The notes under the pieces: generated by a model
Told to the model about the DNA's origin: nothing
Databases searched by the model: none
Seen by the model: the letters and a program-made list of their open reading frames with translations, nothing else
Program-made: the position numbers and the translations under genes
Assembly: GCA_016342355.1 (NCBI GenBank)
Contig: JAEINP010000003.1
Span: 102,181 to 166,180 of the forward strand
Direction: 5' to 3'
Origin: Desulfatibacillum sp.
Lineage (GTDB): Bacteria > Desulfobacterota > Desulfobacteria > Desulfobacterales > Desulfatibacillaceae
DNA: 64,000 nt
In this document: positions 1-9,301 of the stretch, one piece after another
How the letters are laid out: each line of letters opens with the position of its first letter
How positions within the stretch are numbered: position 1 is the first letter of the stretch

Positions 1-1
1 C

Positions 2-790
2 CTGGAAAAACTCGACAGCCCTCTGGTCAGCCAGTATCTTTTTCATCCCCGCTCCCAATATTCCTCGCCCATCCCTCCCACGGGACAGGACATGACCATC
101 CCCGCCAATGACGGCATACTGCTTGGGGCCAGAATGTACCTGGCGGACAAGGAAAGTCACAACATTCTGTTTTTTCATGGCAACGGAGAAATCGCCGCAG
201 ACTACGACGACATTGGTCCCATGTACACGGCTATAGGCATTAGTTTTCTGGTCATGGACTACAGGGGCTACGGCGCCAGCCAGGGTTCCCCCAGTGTTTC
301 TTCCATGCTGGTGGATGCCCAGACCATTTTCGACCATGTATGGAGTTGGCTAAAGCGCGAAGGCCGTACCAAAAGCCTGTGGATTATGGGACGTTCCCTG
401 GGCAGCGCTTCGGCCCTGGAAATCGCAGCGTCCCGGCAGCCGGAAATTTCCGGGCTCATCATTGAATCCGGGTTTGCCCGGGTGGTTCCCCTTTTACGGA
501 CTATTGGCGTCAACACCCTGTCCATGGGCCTGACCAATGAGCTCGACCCGGTAGGCAATTTGGACAAAATGGCTGTATGCAACAAGCCCACCCTGGTCAT
601 TCATGCCGAACATGACCACATCATCCCCCTTTCCCATGGGGAAGACCTGCACCGGATCTGCCCGGCTCAATCAAAACAATTCTTCATGGCGCCCGGGGCC
701 AATCATAACGACATCATGTTCCGGGCAGGCAAAAAATATTTTTCGGTCATTCGATCCTTTTTGGATGAAAACAGCGCCATAGGGAAATGA
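2..790 (+). CDS. Alpha/beta hydrolase, 5' end cut by window edge
   Basis: The frame is open from base 2, and residues upstream of the ATG at 92 read as coherent protein in frame with it, so the true start lies outside the window and 262 residues are visible. The protein shows an alpha/beta-hydrolase fold: oxyanion-side FFHGNGE, the DYRGYGASQG strand-turn, the nucleophile elbow GRSLGS (catalytic Ser), an acid in HAEHDHIIP and a terminal His in GANHNDIM. This resembles the Bem46/ABHD-type serine hydrolases. The substrate cannot be told from sequence. Confidence 0.85.
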   Translation: MEKLDSPLVSQYLFHPRSQYSSPIPPTGQDMTIPANDGILLGARMYLADKESHNILFFHGNGEIAADYDDIGPMYTAIGISFLVMDYRGYGASQGSPSVSSMLVDAQTIFDHVWSWLKREGRTKSLWIMGRSLGSASALEIAASRQPEISGLIIESGFARVVPLLRTIGVNTLSMGLTNELDPVGNLDKMAVCNKPTLVIHAEHDHIIPLSHGEDLHRICPAQSKQFFMAPGANHNDIMFRAGKKYFSVIRSFLDENSAIGK

Positions 791-893
791 TACCGACCAG
801 GCTTCCAAGTACTTGCCTTGACATTGTTAGGGATTTCAGGCAAAAATGACTATGATTCAACCCAAGGAAAAAACCTTAGCTACAAGAGGATTC

Positions 894-1361
894 ATGAAAA
901 AACTCGCCGTATTGCTGATATTTTCTCTGATCCTGGCATCTTGCGCTTCCCGCGAGGAACCCCTTATTCATCCTCTGCCCGAAGATAAGCCTATGTATGG
1001 AGTCACTCATGATGGCGTATTTTTTATCCATGATTCCCTTGTGTTGAATGCGGAAGTGGAGAGTGTCCAACTGGCTTCCCAGGCCACCGAATGGAAAAAA
1101 CGCCCCATGGAAAAAGTGGGGGACTACCATATTTACGATTGCAGGAACGACAACCACGATCGGGCGCTTTTTGTGTTTTACCGCAATTACTTCAAAATCC
1201 AATATTGCTTTTATACGGATAAATATGCCTCGATCCCCGGAGTATTTTCAGGAAACAAGGAAATATCCAAACACCTTGATCCCGAAGACCTTTCAATAAC
1301 CGCAAAGGTCGGCCCCATTTTTTACACCACCGTGGTGGAAGAAGGCCCTCCCCTGTGGTGA
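894..1361 (+). CDS. Small predicted lipoprotein of unknown function
   Basis: 155 residues. An in-frame ATG exists at 846, but the ATG at 894 is preferred: it follows an AAGAGGA ribosome-binding site and begins a textbook lipoprotein signal (MKKLAVLLIFSLILASC) with the lipobox Cys at residue 17. The mature part has no family I recognise. It is probably anchored on the periplasmic side of a membrane. The next gene starts about 70 bp downstream on the same strand. Confidence 0.65.
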   Translation: MKKLAVLLIFSLILASCASREEPLIHPLPEDKPMYGVTHDGVFFIHDSLVLNAEVESVQLASQATEWKKRPMEKVGDYHIYDCRNDNHDRALFVFYRNYFKIQYCFYTDKYASIPGVFSGNKEISKHLDPEDLSITAKVGPIFYTTVVEEGPPLW

Positions 1362-1433
1362 TTTTTGCCCGGAGCACCTTGCCCTAAGACGGCTGCCCGG
1401 CTTTTGGGCAGTACCTCATATCAGGAGACGATA

Positions 1434-1706
1434 GTGAAAGATGAAACCAAGGAAATCCGTGTGCATTTCCCGGAAACACTGCATGGCGGCAATTATGCCA
1501 ACAATATGACCATTACCCATACCCGGGAGGAGTTCATTCTGGATTTCCTCATGATAGCCCCCCCTGCCGGCGCCGTCACCTCCCGTGTAATCACAAGCCC
1601 CGGCCACCTGAAACGCATGATTGAAGCCTTGCTGGAAAACCTGAAAACTTACGAAAACGCCCATGGGCCAATCCAGCCCGCCCAGGAACCCCGGACCATG
1701 CACTAA
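1434..1706 (+). CDS. DUF3467-like protein
   Basis: 90 residues starting at GTG 1434, which has AGGAG six bases upstream; the ATG at 1365 lies in non-conserved sequence and has no such site. Motifs such as NYANNMTITHTREEFILDF and VTSRVITSPGHLKRM match the small DUF3467 family. Members are short cytosolic proteins of unknown role. The stop lies about 30 bp before the following SagB-type gene, which suggests co-transcription. Confidence 0.7.
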   Translation: MKDETKEIRVHFPETLHGGNYANNMTITHTREEFILDFLMIAPPAGAVTSRVITSPGHLKRMIEALLENLKTYENAHGPIQPAQEPRTMH

Positions 1707-1738
1707 AGACCCGGCGCATCCCCAACAAGGAAGACCAC

Positions 1739-2476
1739 ATGGATGGAGTAGGAGACCGGTTCCAAAAGGACACCAAATATCAAAGGGGCAGCTTGCCCGG
1801 CGGAAGTCTGGATTTTTCCACCCGCCCCAAGCAATACAAGGAATATGCTGGAGCCCAAAGGATTGCCCTGGACCCGCCCAAACCCCGGTTGATAGCCCCC
1901 CTGGACCTGTGCATCAGAACCCGCAGGAGCGTCCGGCGTTTTGCCTCCAAAACAGTCTCTTTCCAGGACCTTTCCTACCTCGCCTGGGCGACGGGTGGCA
2001 TCCAAAGAATTGAAGGGAACCACCCTTTTCGCACCGCCCCGTCGGCCGGGGCCCTGTACCCCATTGAAACTTATCTGGTGGTGAAAAACGCCGAAAAGGT
2101 ACCCCCTGGCCTGTACCACTATTTCCCTTTGGAGCATTCCCTGGAGTTAATGAAAGACGGTGATTTTTCGTCCCACGCCACCCGGGCGGCTTTGGACCAG
2201 AACATGTGCATGTCCGCTGCTGTGACCTTTTTTTTCACCGCTGTCTGGGAACGAAGCAAATGGAAATACAAGCAACGGGCCTACCGGTATATTTATTTGG
2301 ATGCAGGACACATGGGCCAGAATCTGGCCCTGGCGGCTGCGGGTCTGGGATTGGGAACCTGCGCCATCGGCGCAATCTACGATGAGGAAGCAGACGCCCT
2401 TCTTCAATTGGATTCGGAAGAAGAAGGAACCATTATGATGGTCGTGGCCGGGTATCCTGTCAAGGACGGTCGCTGA
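1739..2476 (+). CDS. SagB-type nitroreductase-family oxidoreductase
   Basis: 245 residues with AAGGAAG seven bases before the ATG. The order of motifs fits the SagB/ThcOx branch of FMN-dependent nitroreductases: RRSVRRF near residue 64, LAWATGGIQR, then APSAGALYPIETYLV, and the C-terminal LAAAGLGLGTCAIGA. SagB proteins oxidise azolines in peptide natural products, but isolated homologues exist with no known substrate. No YcaO or precursor peptide gene is visible nearby, so a peptide-modifying role is not supported here. Confidence 0.8.
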   Translation: MDGVGDRFQKDTKYQRGSLPGGSLDFSTRPKQYKEYAGAQRIALDPPKPRLIAPLDLCIRTRRSVRRFASKTVSFQDLSYLAWATGGIQRIEGNHPFRTAPSAGALYPIETYLVVKNAEKVPPGLYHYFPLEHSLELMKDGDFSSHATRAALDQNMCMSAAVTFFFTAVWERSKWKYKQRAYRYIYLDAGHMGQNLALAAAGLGLGTCAIGAIYDEEADALLQLDSEEEGTIMMVVAGYPVKDGR

Positions 2477-2508
2477 CCCATCGCTAACTAAAACATAAGC
2501 ACAAATCC

Positions 2509-2524
2509 GCCGGAATACTCCGGC
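2509..2524. other. Short perfect hairpin upstream of methyltransferase
   Basis: GCCGGA-ATAC-TCCGGC forms a 6-bp stem with a 4-base loop, 12 bp before the ATG of the next gene and without a T tract. It could be a weak terminator after the SagB-type gene or a leader hairpin. Confidence 0.3.
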
Positions 2525-2536
2525 CTATAGAGCACT

Positions 2537-3148
2537 ATGGATATCAAATCATTATTTGCACTGCCCGTGAAGGGATTTTTGGCTGAGGACGAAGCACAAA
2601 GGCTGTATGATATTGCCTTGAAAGCGGGCGTAAAAGGCCCGTGTCTTGAAATTGGAAGCTATTGCGGCAAGTCCACCCTCTTCCTGGGAACAGCCTGCAA
2701 AAAAGCGGGGGCTGTCCTGTTTTCCATTGACCATCACCGGGGAAATGAAGAGCAGCAGCCCGGCGAGGAATACCACGACTCGGATTTGGTGGATGGCGTG
2801 GGAAGAATGGACACTTTTCCTTTTTTCAGGAAAACCCTGGATATGGCTGGCCTGGAAGACACGGTCATCGCCATGGTGACAACGTCGCGGATTGCCTCCA
2901 GACAATGGGCTACCCCCTTGTCCCTGGTTTTTATCGACGGTGGGCATAGCTTTGAAGCAGCCTATACCGACTATGTTTCCTGGGCAGGCCATGTGATGCC
3001 CGGAGGATACCTGGCCATCCATGACATTTTTGACGATCCCGCCAAGGGCGGCCAGGCGCCCTACGAAATCTACAATATGGCCAAGGCTTCGCGGCTTTTT
3101 GAGGAATGCCCCATGACTGGAACCCTGGGAGTGCTCAGGCGGCTTTAG
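2537..3148 (+). CDS. Class I SAM-dependent methyltransferase (Methyltransf_24-like)
   Basis: 203 residues. The SAM-binding motif I is CLEIGSYCGKST near residue 37, followed by an acidic strand end (FSIDHH), and a later FIDGGHSFEAAYTDY that is typical of the macrocin-O-methyltransferase/Methyltransf_24 group. HDIFDDPAKGG near the C terminus resembles the metal-site region of that group. The substrate is unknown. The start codon has only a weak ribosome-binding site. Confidence 0.75.
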   Translation: MDIKSLFALPVKGFLAEDEAQRLYDIALKAGVKGPCLEIGSYCGKSTLFLGTACKKAGAVLFSIDHHRGNEEQQPGEEYHDSDLVDGVGRMDTFPFFRKTLDMAGLEDTVIAMVTTSRIASRQWATPLSLVFIDGGHSFEAAYTDYVSWAGHVMPGGYLAIHDIFDDPAKGGQAPYEIYNMAKASRLFEECPMTGTLGVLRRL

Positions 3149-3392
3149 AATCGTGGATTTGGGTGATTGCGGCTGTTGCAACCATCGTGGCGCAAAACCC
3201 GAAAACGAAAAAACAAAGACGCGGGATCACCGTCTGCGCGAGGATGACGGAACTGTGGGCAATTACCGCACTGGAGGTGCACTCGACGCCGGAGTCCTCC
3301 GCCTTTGGGTAGCCGCGGCAGCTTGCTGCCGGGGGTCCGCAGGACAATAGGTCGACCGAAACACGCATATATGCGGTGTTGTTAGACGAACC
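3149..3392. other. Gene-free stretch with hairpins
   Basis: No convincing coding sequence is seen: short open frames on both strands lack a start with a ribosome-binding site and have no family signature. It holds the REP-like element and a perfect hairpin CGGCAGC-TT-GCTGCCG at 3316-3331. Confidence 0.5.
3221..3250. repeat. REP-like imperfect palindrome
   Basis: The sequence GCGGGATCACCGTCTGCG and the following CGAGGATGACGG resemble the dispersed 'CGTCATCCTCGCGCAGGCGGGGATCC' type of proteobacterial intergenic repeat, split here for length. It sits in a gene-free stretch. A genome-wide copy count would decide whether it is really repetitive. Confidence 0.35.
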
Positions 3393-3420
3393 AAAAGGGG
3401 AGCCGATCGGCTCCCCTTTT
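3393..3420. terminator. Bidirectional intrinsic terminator
   Basis: A 28-base perfect palindrome: AAAA, a GC-rich stem GGGGAGCCGA/TCGGCTCCCC, then TTTT. It has an A tract on one side and a T tract on the other, so it can stop transcription from both directions. It lies 75 bp after the stop of fdhA on the reverse strand and after the methyltransferase on the forward strand. Confidence 0.85.
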
Positions 3421-3495
3421 TAAATCATCTCGCTCCCATGCTTTGCACGGGAGTGTATTTTTCAGGAGGCCGCAAAAGCAGCCTCCTGTTTTCTT

Positions 3496-6246
3496 CTATG
3501 CGGCCTTGGCAAGACGTACGGCGCACACCTTGAATTCCGGAATCTTGGCCACAGGGTCCAGGGCGGAATTGGTGAGCTTGTTGGCTGCCGCTTCCGCGTA
3601 ATGGAAGGGCAGGAACACCGTGCCGGGGCCGGTCATGTCGATGACCCGGGCCTTGGCAGTTATCTCTCCGCGGCGGGAGGTAATGCGCACCTTTTCCCCG
3701 TCGCTGATACCCAGAGCCTGGGCGTCTTCCGGCGCAATCTCCACAAAGCACTCGGGCGCGGCCACGTTCAAACCGTCTGACTTCATGGTCATGGTGCCGG
3801 TGTGGTAGTGGTAGATCACGCGGCCCGTGGTGAGGTACAGAGGATATTCGTCGTCCGGCTGTTCCGCTGGCGGGATAAAGTCTATGGCGTGGAATAACCC
3901 CTTGCCACGGGTAAACTGGGCCGCGTGCAGAATGGGCGTGCCAGGGTGATTAGTTGCAGGGCAGGGCCAGTGCAGGCCGTCCTGCTCGATGCGTTTGTAC
4001 GAGATTCCGCCGTAGGACGGCGTGACCCGGGCGATTTCCTCGAAAATCTGCTCGGGATTTTCATATTTCATCTCGTAACCCATGCGTGTGGCGATTTCGG
4101 AAATGATTTCCCAATCCTGCTTGCACTCGCCGGGGGCTTCCACAGCCTTTCTGACGCGCTGGACTTTCCGTTCCGTGTTGGAGAACGTGCCTTCCTTTTC
4201 CGCAAAGCAGGCGGAAGGCAGGACCACGTCGGCCTTTGCGGCGGTTTCGGTCAGGAAGATATCCTGCACCACCAAAAATTCCAGATGCTCCAGACATTGT
4301 TCGGCATGGTTCAGGTCTGCGTCGGAAACCAGGGGATTTTCGCCAATGATGTACATGGCCTTTATTTTGCCCTCATGGGCCATGGGCAGCATGACGGTCA
4401 CGGGGAGACCCAAATTGCCGGACATGCCGTTGACGCCCCATTCCATTTCCATCCTGGCCAATGCTTCCGGGTTGGTGACAGGCTGGTAGGCAGGGAACAC
4501 ATTAGGCAGGCCGCCCATGTCGCATGCGCCCTGGACGTTGTTCTGGCCCCGCAGGGGATTCACGCCGCCCCCCGGGATGCCCAGATTTCCGCAAAGCATG
4601 GAAAGGTTGGCCAGGGATTTTACGTTGTCGGTGCCGCAAATATGTTGGGTAATGCCCATGGCGTAGCAGATGCTGGCAGCCTTGGCATTGGCGAAAATCC
4701 GGGCGGTTTCAACAATATCGTTTGCGGGTATGCCGGTGATTTCCTCCACATATTCCGGAGTGAATTTCTCCACGGCGGCTTTCAGGTCCTCGAACCCTTC
4801 GGTCCTGGCTTCCACGTATTCCTTGGCGTAGAGATTTTCCTTGATGATGACGTGCATGAGCCCGTTGATCCATGCCACGTCCGTTCCCAGATTTTGCCGG
4901 AGCCACTTGGCGGCCAGCTTGGTCATGGGAATCTGGCGCGGGTCCACCACGATGATTTTAGCGTTATTGCGCTTAACGGCTCTTTTGGCGTAGGTGGAAA
5001 GCACCGGGTGGTTTTCCGAGGTATTGGACCCGGTGATAAGGATAACGTCGGCCTTTTCCAGATCGCCAATGGGGTTTGTCATTGCTCCGCTTCCGAATGC
5101 CGCGGCCAGACCGGCCACTGTGGAGCTATGTCAAAGGCGTGCGCAGTGGTCCACATTATTGGTTTTGAGGACCGCCCGGGCGAATTTCTGGGCCAGGTAA
5201 TTTTCTTCGTTGCTGATACGGGCCGAGGTAAGCACACCCATGGTGTCACCGCCGTGCGTTTCCTTGATCTGGGAAAACTTTTTGGCGACCAAGTCCAGGG
5301 CTTCGTCCCAGGAGGCTTCGCGGAACTTGCCGTTTTCCTTGATGAGCGGGGTTTGAATACGGTCGGGGTGGCCTACAAAATGGTATCCGAACCGGCCCTT
5401 GACGCACAAACTTCCGTAGTTGGGGGCAACCCCTTCCACGCCGTTCACCTTAACAATCTTATTGCCGCGGACATGGAGTTCCAACTGGCAGCCTACGCCG
5501 CAATAGCTGCATGTGGTGCGGACTTTTCTGTCCACTTCCCAGGGGCGCAAGCTATAATGGACGTCTTTTTCCACCAGGGCGCCCACCGGACAAGCCTGAA
5601 CGCATTCGCCGCAGTACACGCACAAATCGTTGGCCAGGGGATAGGAGGCGTCCTTATCGTTGCGGTCCCAGTCAATAGCAAGATTGACCTGGACTTCGTT
5701 ACAGGCTGCTTCGCACCGGCCGCACTTGATGCACCGGGAGTAATCCCTCACGAAAAAGGGATTGGCCAGGTCTTTGGGATATTCGGTGTCAGAGGGGGTG
5801 TTTTCACCCTGCACCTGATACTTGAAAGCTAGGTCCTGCAAACGACAATCACCCCAGACCGGACAGAGGTCCGTGGTGTCGTCGGATTTTTGAGCGCCTA
5901 ATTGAAAATCGGTCCAGGAAGCGTCGCGCGTGCCGCAAACCGCGCAATTATGATTGCCGGTGTTGAGCATTTTGCGAACCGCCTCTTTACGGGCCTTGAC
6001 GACCTTGGGGGACTCGGTGCGGACGATCATCCAGGTTTCGGCCAGGGTTTCACAGGCGCGAACCAGTTCTTCCCCGCCGTTGACTTCCACCACGCAGACT
6101 CCGCAGCCTCCGTTGGATACGGCCCCTGCCAGGTAGCACAGGGTGGGAATGTCCAGGCTGTTGGCCTGGGCAACGTCCAAAATAGTCTGTCCGGCAAAAA
6201 AGGGATAACTCCTGCCGTTGATTGTGATATTGCCTTTTGGTTTCAT
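3496..6246 (-). CDS. fdhA: Formate dehydrogenase catalytic subunit, selenocysteine-containing (UGA at 5131-5133)
   Basis: 916 residues when the in-frame TGA at 5133-5131 is read as selenocysteine 372. Context CARL-U-HSSTVAG is the Mo/W active site of formate dehydrogenases, where Sec or Cys ligates the metal. From the N terminus: a [2Fe-2S] domain (C37, C48, C51, C65), a His/Cys cluster (HNCAVC), two ferredoxin clusters (CIKCGRCEAAC, CVYCGECVQAC), the [4Fe-4S] of the molybdopterin domain (CSYCGVGC) and the C-terminal bis-MGD domain (TGRVIYHYHTGTMT). This is the NuoG-like soluble layout. The start at 6246 has a GAGG site and lies downstream of a good promoter; upstream ATGs fall inside or before that promoter. 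No small subunit is adjacent. Confidence 0.95.
5102..5133 (-). promoter_or_regulatory. Bacterial SECIS element of fdhA
   Basis: After the UGA come 18 nt, then the apical loop GGUCU closed by GUGGCC/GGCCGC (six pairs, one G-U). The loop sequence and the 18-nt UGA-to-loop distance are the same as I recall for the E. coli fdhF SECIS, so SelB-dependent recoding is very likely. Confidence 0.88.
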
Positions 6247-6348
6247 AATACCTCGGAGATAATTATCTAACAGGCCTTCAGGCCTAAAATAACGGTAGTC
6301 CCGATTCTTGGGATGGAACGAACTGTACCCGTATAAATCCACGCTATT

Positions 6349-6376
6349 GATATAGTAAAACAATGGGCATTGTCAA
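6349..6376 (-). promoter_or_regulatory. Sigma-70-type promoter of fdhA
   Basis: On the reverse strand TTGACA (6376-6371), a 16-bp spacer and TATATC (6354-6349). The predicted start of transcription is about 95 nt upstream of the fdhA ATG at 6246. Confidence 0.6.
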
Positions 6377-6398
6377 ACGTGGATACGTTTGGTCAAAC

Positions 6399-6427
6399 TT
6401 GACATAACGGAAAAGTAAATATTGAAT
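6399..6427 (+). promoter_or_regulatory. Possible sigma-70-type promoter of the RnfB-GltD gene
   Basis: TTGACA at 6399-6404, a 17-bp spacer and TTGAAT at 6422-6427. This is divergent from the fdhA promoter in the same intergenic region (6247-6574), which holds no gene. Confidence 0.45.
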
Positions 6428-6574
6428 CCGGTCTTGCCTTCCTGGCTTTGTCGTGCTATCGCCAATACCGGTGAAAACTCTGCTGGCGGGGGCTGGCAGG
6501 GCTTTTCAGTGGGTTAGCCATGAAGTCTATATCAATAACCCGTCAGGGTAAGCATACAACAGGAGAAGATACCG

Positions 6575-8602
6575 GTGTTTACAGCAATGCTTTATGCAGT
6601 TTTAGTCTTGGGAATTCTGGGTTTGGTCATCGGAGTGGGCCTGGCTGTCGCGTCCAAAGTCTTTTATGTCTATGTGGACCCCCTGGTTCTTGAAATTGAC
6701 GAAGCCCTGCCCGGGGCGAATTGCGGCGGTTGCGGGATGCCCGGTTGCGGAGCCAACGCCGAGGCTATTGTGGCTGGCAAGGCTTCTCCCAATAGTTGCG
6801 TGGCCGGAGGTGCGGAATTGGCGGAAGTCATTGCGGCCATTTTAGGCGTATCCGTGTCCGCCACGGAACCGGACTTCGCCCGTCCCGGCTGCTATTACGG
6901 AACCAAAGACGCCGAGACCAAGTTCGTGTATGAGGGAATCCAGGATTGCCGGGCTGCGGCCATGATAAACGGCGGCATGAAAGAATGCTCCGTGGGCTGC
7001 CTGGGCCTGGGAAGCTGTGTCAAGGCCTGTCCTTTTGGAGCTTTGGTCATGGGCGAGGACGGCCTGCCGCAGGTTATCCAGGAAAAATGCACGGGCTGCG
7101 GCACCTGCGAGCGGATTTGCCCCAAGGGCATTATCAACATGTCCTCGGTCACCCGCCGCATTATGAAGGAATACACCACCAACGACTGCACCACGCCGTG
7201 TCAGCGCGCCTGTCCGGCGGGCATCGACATCCGGGGATATGTGGGACTCATCGCCGAGGAAAAGTTCGAAGAGGCTGTGCTGGTCATCAAGGAACGCAAT
7301 CCTTTCCCGGCGGTTATCGGAAGAATCTGCCCCCATCCCTGCGAGACCGAATGCCGCCGCAATCTGGTGGACGAGGCCGTGGCGATCAACTATTGCAAGC
7401 GTTTCGCCGCGGATTACGAAATGAAATCCGGCAAAAGAATTTTGCCTTATAAAGCCCCGGAAACCGGCAAGCGCGTTGCCGTGGCCGGTGGCGGTATTCA
7501 GGGTTTGACGGCTGCTTTCTTTCTGGCGCGTTTGGGCCATGCCCCCACGGTTCTGGAAGCCACTGATGCCATGGGCGGCCTGCTGAGAACCGCCATCCCG
7601 AAAAACCGTTTATCCCAAAAGGTGTTTGACTGGGAAATCCAGGGTATTTTGCAAATGGGCGTGGACTCCCAATTGAACACAGCCCTTGGCAGGGACACCT
7701 CGGTGGCCCAGCTTCTGGCCGACGGCTATGACGCCGTGTTCGCCGCTCCCGGCGGTTGGGATGGCCGGTTGAGCAGGCCCGAGGACAAGGAGCCCAAGCA
7801 GGTATTGCCCAACACCAACCTGCTGATTGATGTGGCCAAGGACGGAAATTCCGTAACCTGGGGCGACAACGCGATCTTTGTGGGCGGCGGAGCCGCCGCC
7901 CTGGACATAGTAGCCCAGTGCAAAGCCAAGGAAAAGGCCCTGGTGCTTCGGGGAGAAGCGGACGAGGAACTTACCGCCCTGGCCGAAGAAAAGGGCGTGA
8001 AGCTCATCGCCCGGTCCGCTGTTACCCGCCTGTTTGGCGAGGACGAAAGTCTGAAACAAGTGGAGATCATGGATTTGGCCACTGGCGTCAAAACAGTGGC
8101 CCCGTGCGACAATCTGGTCCTGGGATCAGGACGGGCGCCGGAAATGGTTTTCATCCGCAAACCGTTGGAAAGCAACGGAACCGAGCCGCCAGCGCTCCCC
8201 AGCGAAGGACCTGTGGAATGGATCGGCGTGCCTCCTTACAAGAAGCCCACGGATGGTTTTGGCCCTGGCCTGCTTTCTTCCGCCGATCCCATGAGCGATT
8301 ACTCCGCCGCCGTGGAAGCCATCGGCGCAGGCCGCCGGGCCGCCGCATCGGTCCATATGGTCATGAACGGCGAGGATGCCTTCCTGCCTGGAAACGTGGT
8401 CACGCCTTCGGTGTATGTCCAGGATGTGTATGTGCTCGAAGCGGTTTCCGCTGTTCCCAGGGAGATCATGCCTCTGCAAAAGGAAGGCGCAACGGACGCG
8501 CCGGAACTGGAAAAGGGTTATCCCCAATCCAAGGCAGTTTCCGAGGCTTCCCGCTGCCTGCAGTGCGGCCTGATCTGCTACCAAAAAGATAAAGCTGCGT
8601 AA
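6575..8602 (+). CDS. RnfB-type ferredoxin fused to GltD-like NAD(P)H:flavin oxidoreductase
   Basis: 675 residues from GTG 6575, with AGGAG nine bases upstream. Residues 1-30 form one membrane helix. An RnfB-type cluster domain follows (CGGCGMPGCG near 47-56), then two [4Fe-4S] motifs (CLGLGSCVKAC and CTGCGTCERIC). From about residue 205 it becomes GltD/dihydropyrimidine-dehydrogenase-like: CTTPCQRACPAGID, then ICPHPCETECRR, then a Rossmann segment RVAVAGGGIQGL with FAD/NAD(P) fold, and a last CLQCGLIC. RnfB is the ferredoxin-docking subunit of the Rnf ion pump; the fusion suggests a direct path between NAD(P)H and membrane-associated Fe-S clusters. No other rnf genes are seen in the window. 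Confidence 0.88.
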   Translation: MFTAMLYAVLVLGILGLVIGVGLAVASKVFYVYVDPLVLEIDEALPGANCGGCGMPGCGANAEAIVAGKASPNSCVAGGAELAEVIAAILGVSVSATEPDFARPGCYYGTKDAETKFVYEGIQDCRAAAMINGGMKECSVGCLGLGSCVKACPFGALVMGEDGLPQVIQEKCTGCGTCERICPKGIINMSSVTRRIMKEYTTNDCTTPCQRACPAGIDIRGYVGLIAEEKFEEAVLVIKERNPFPAVIGRICPHPCETECRRNLVDEAVAINYCKRFAADYEMKSGKRILPYKAPETGKRVAVAGGGIQGLTAAFFLARLGHAPTVLEATDAMGGLLRTAIPKNRLSQKVFDWEIQGILQMGVDSQLNTALGRDTSVAQLLADGYDAVFAAPGGWDGRLSRPEDKEPKQVLPNTNLLIDVAKDGNSVTWGDNAIFVGGGAAALDIVAQCKAKEKALVLRGEADEELTALAEEKGVKLIARSAVTRLFGEDESLKQVEIMDLATGVKTVAPCDNLVLGSGRAPEMVFIRKPLESNGTEPPALPSEGPVEWIGVPPYKKPTDGFGPGLLSSADPMSDYSAAVEAIGAGRRAAASVHMVMNGEDAFLPGNVVTPSVYVQDVYVLEAVSAVPREIMPLQKEGATDAPELEKGYPQSKAVSEASRCLQCGLICYQKDKAA

Positions 8603-8609
8603 GCATGTT

Positions 8610-8642
8610 ACCGGGAGGGGCATCAACCCCCTCCCGGTTTTA
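8610..8642 (+). terminator. Intrinsic terminator after the RnfB-GltD gene
   Basis: CCGGGAGGGG-CATCAAC-CCCCTCCCGG type hairpin with TTTTAT after it, only 9 bp past the stop codon. Confidence 0.85.
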
Positions 8643-8787
8643 TAATCCCCGCGCACAATCACGCCCCTGGCCTGCCACTGGCTTGCACGAATCACGAAAA
8701 GTCTTATCTTTTATGCAGGCAAACGGTTTGTGCGATAAAAACCGGGGTGTCCGGGCCATGTAACGCCCGGGGAATGGAAGGTTTGTT

Positions 8788-9267
8788 ATGGCTGATGATC
8801 AAGGCATAGTGGTGGGTTTGCGCGGCAAGACCGCCAGAATCAAATCCCGCAGGAACGAGGCGTGCGACCATTGCGAAGCCAAGGACGGTTGTAGGGTCAT
8901 GGGCGGCGGCAAGGACATGTTTTTTGAGGTGGAAAACACCCTGAACGCCCAAATGGGGGATCAGGTTAAGGTCCGGGTTTCGGACAAAGCCTTTCTCAAG
9001 GCAGTTTTTCTGGTTTACATTATTCCCCTGATAGCCTTTATGTTCGGCGCTTTCCTGGGTAATAGTTTGGGCGCCTCCATGGGGTACGACCCTTCCATGG
9101 CTGCCGCCATTGTGGGATTCGGCCTCATGGGCATCGTGTTCTCCGTGGTGCGTCTGGTGGGCAATCGCCTGGGGCAGACCGCCGGTTACAAACCCAGGAT
9201 GATAGGAATCATGGCCAGGGCCAAGGACGTGGTTGACCTGGAGCCCATTTCCTGCCCGCCGAAATAG
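8788..9267 (+). CDS. RseC/MucC-like membrane protein (SoxR-reducing system family)
   Basis: 159 residues. An N-terminal beta domain carries a Cys cluster (CDHCEAKDGC, residues about 30-39), followed by two hydrophobic helices (about 71-90 and 98-125) with a positively charged tail. This is the RseC family layout. RseC modulates the sigma-E pathway and is linked to SoxR reduction together with Rnf-like (Rsx) complexes in gammaproteobacteria, so its position directly behind an RnfB-type gene makes sense. Confidence 0.8.
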   Translation: MADDQGIVVGLRGKTARIKSRRNEACDHCEAKDGCRVMGGGKDMFFEVENTLNAQMGDQVKVRVSDKAFLKAVFLVYIIPLIAFMFGAFLGNSLGASMGYDPSMAAAIVGFGLMGIVFSVVRLVGNRLGQTAGYKPRMIGIMARAKDVVDLEPISCPPK

Positions 9268-9301
9268 TGATTGGAGGTCTTTTCACCAATGGCGGAGGAT
9301 T

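Noticed and set aside
5119..5133. Frameshift or nonsense mutation in fdhA
   Set aside because: The frame is the same on both sides of the TGA, the context is the known Sec active site, and a SECIS with GGUCU loop follows.
3925..5832. A 635-codon open frame on the forward strand opposite fdhA
   Set aside because: It is antisense to a gene with many clear motifs, has no ribosome-binding site and a composition (His/Gly/Val-rich) typical of the mirror frame of a GC-rich gene.
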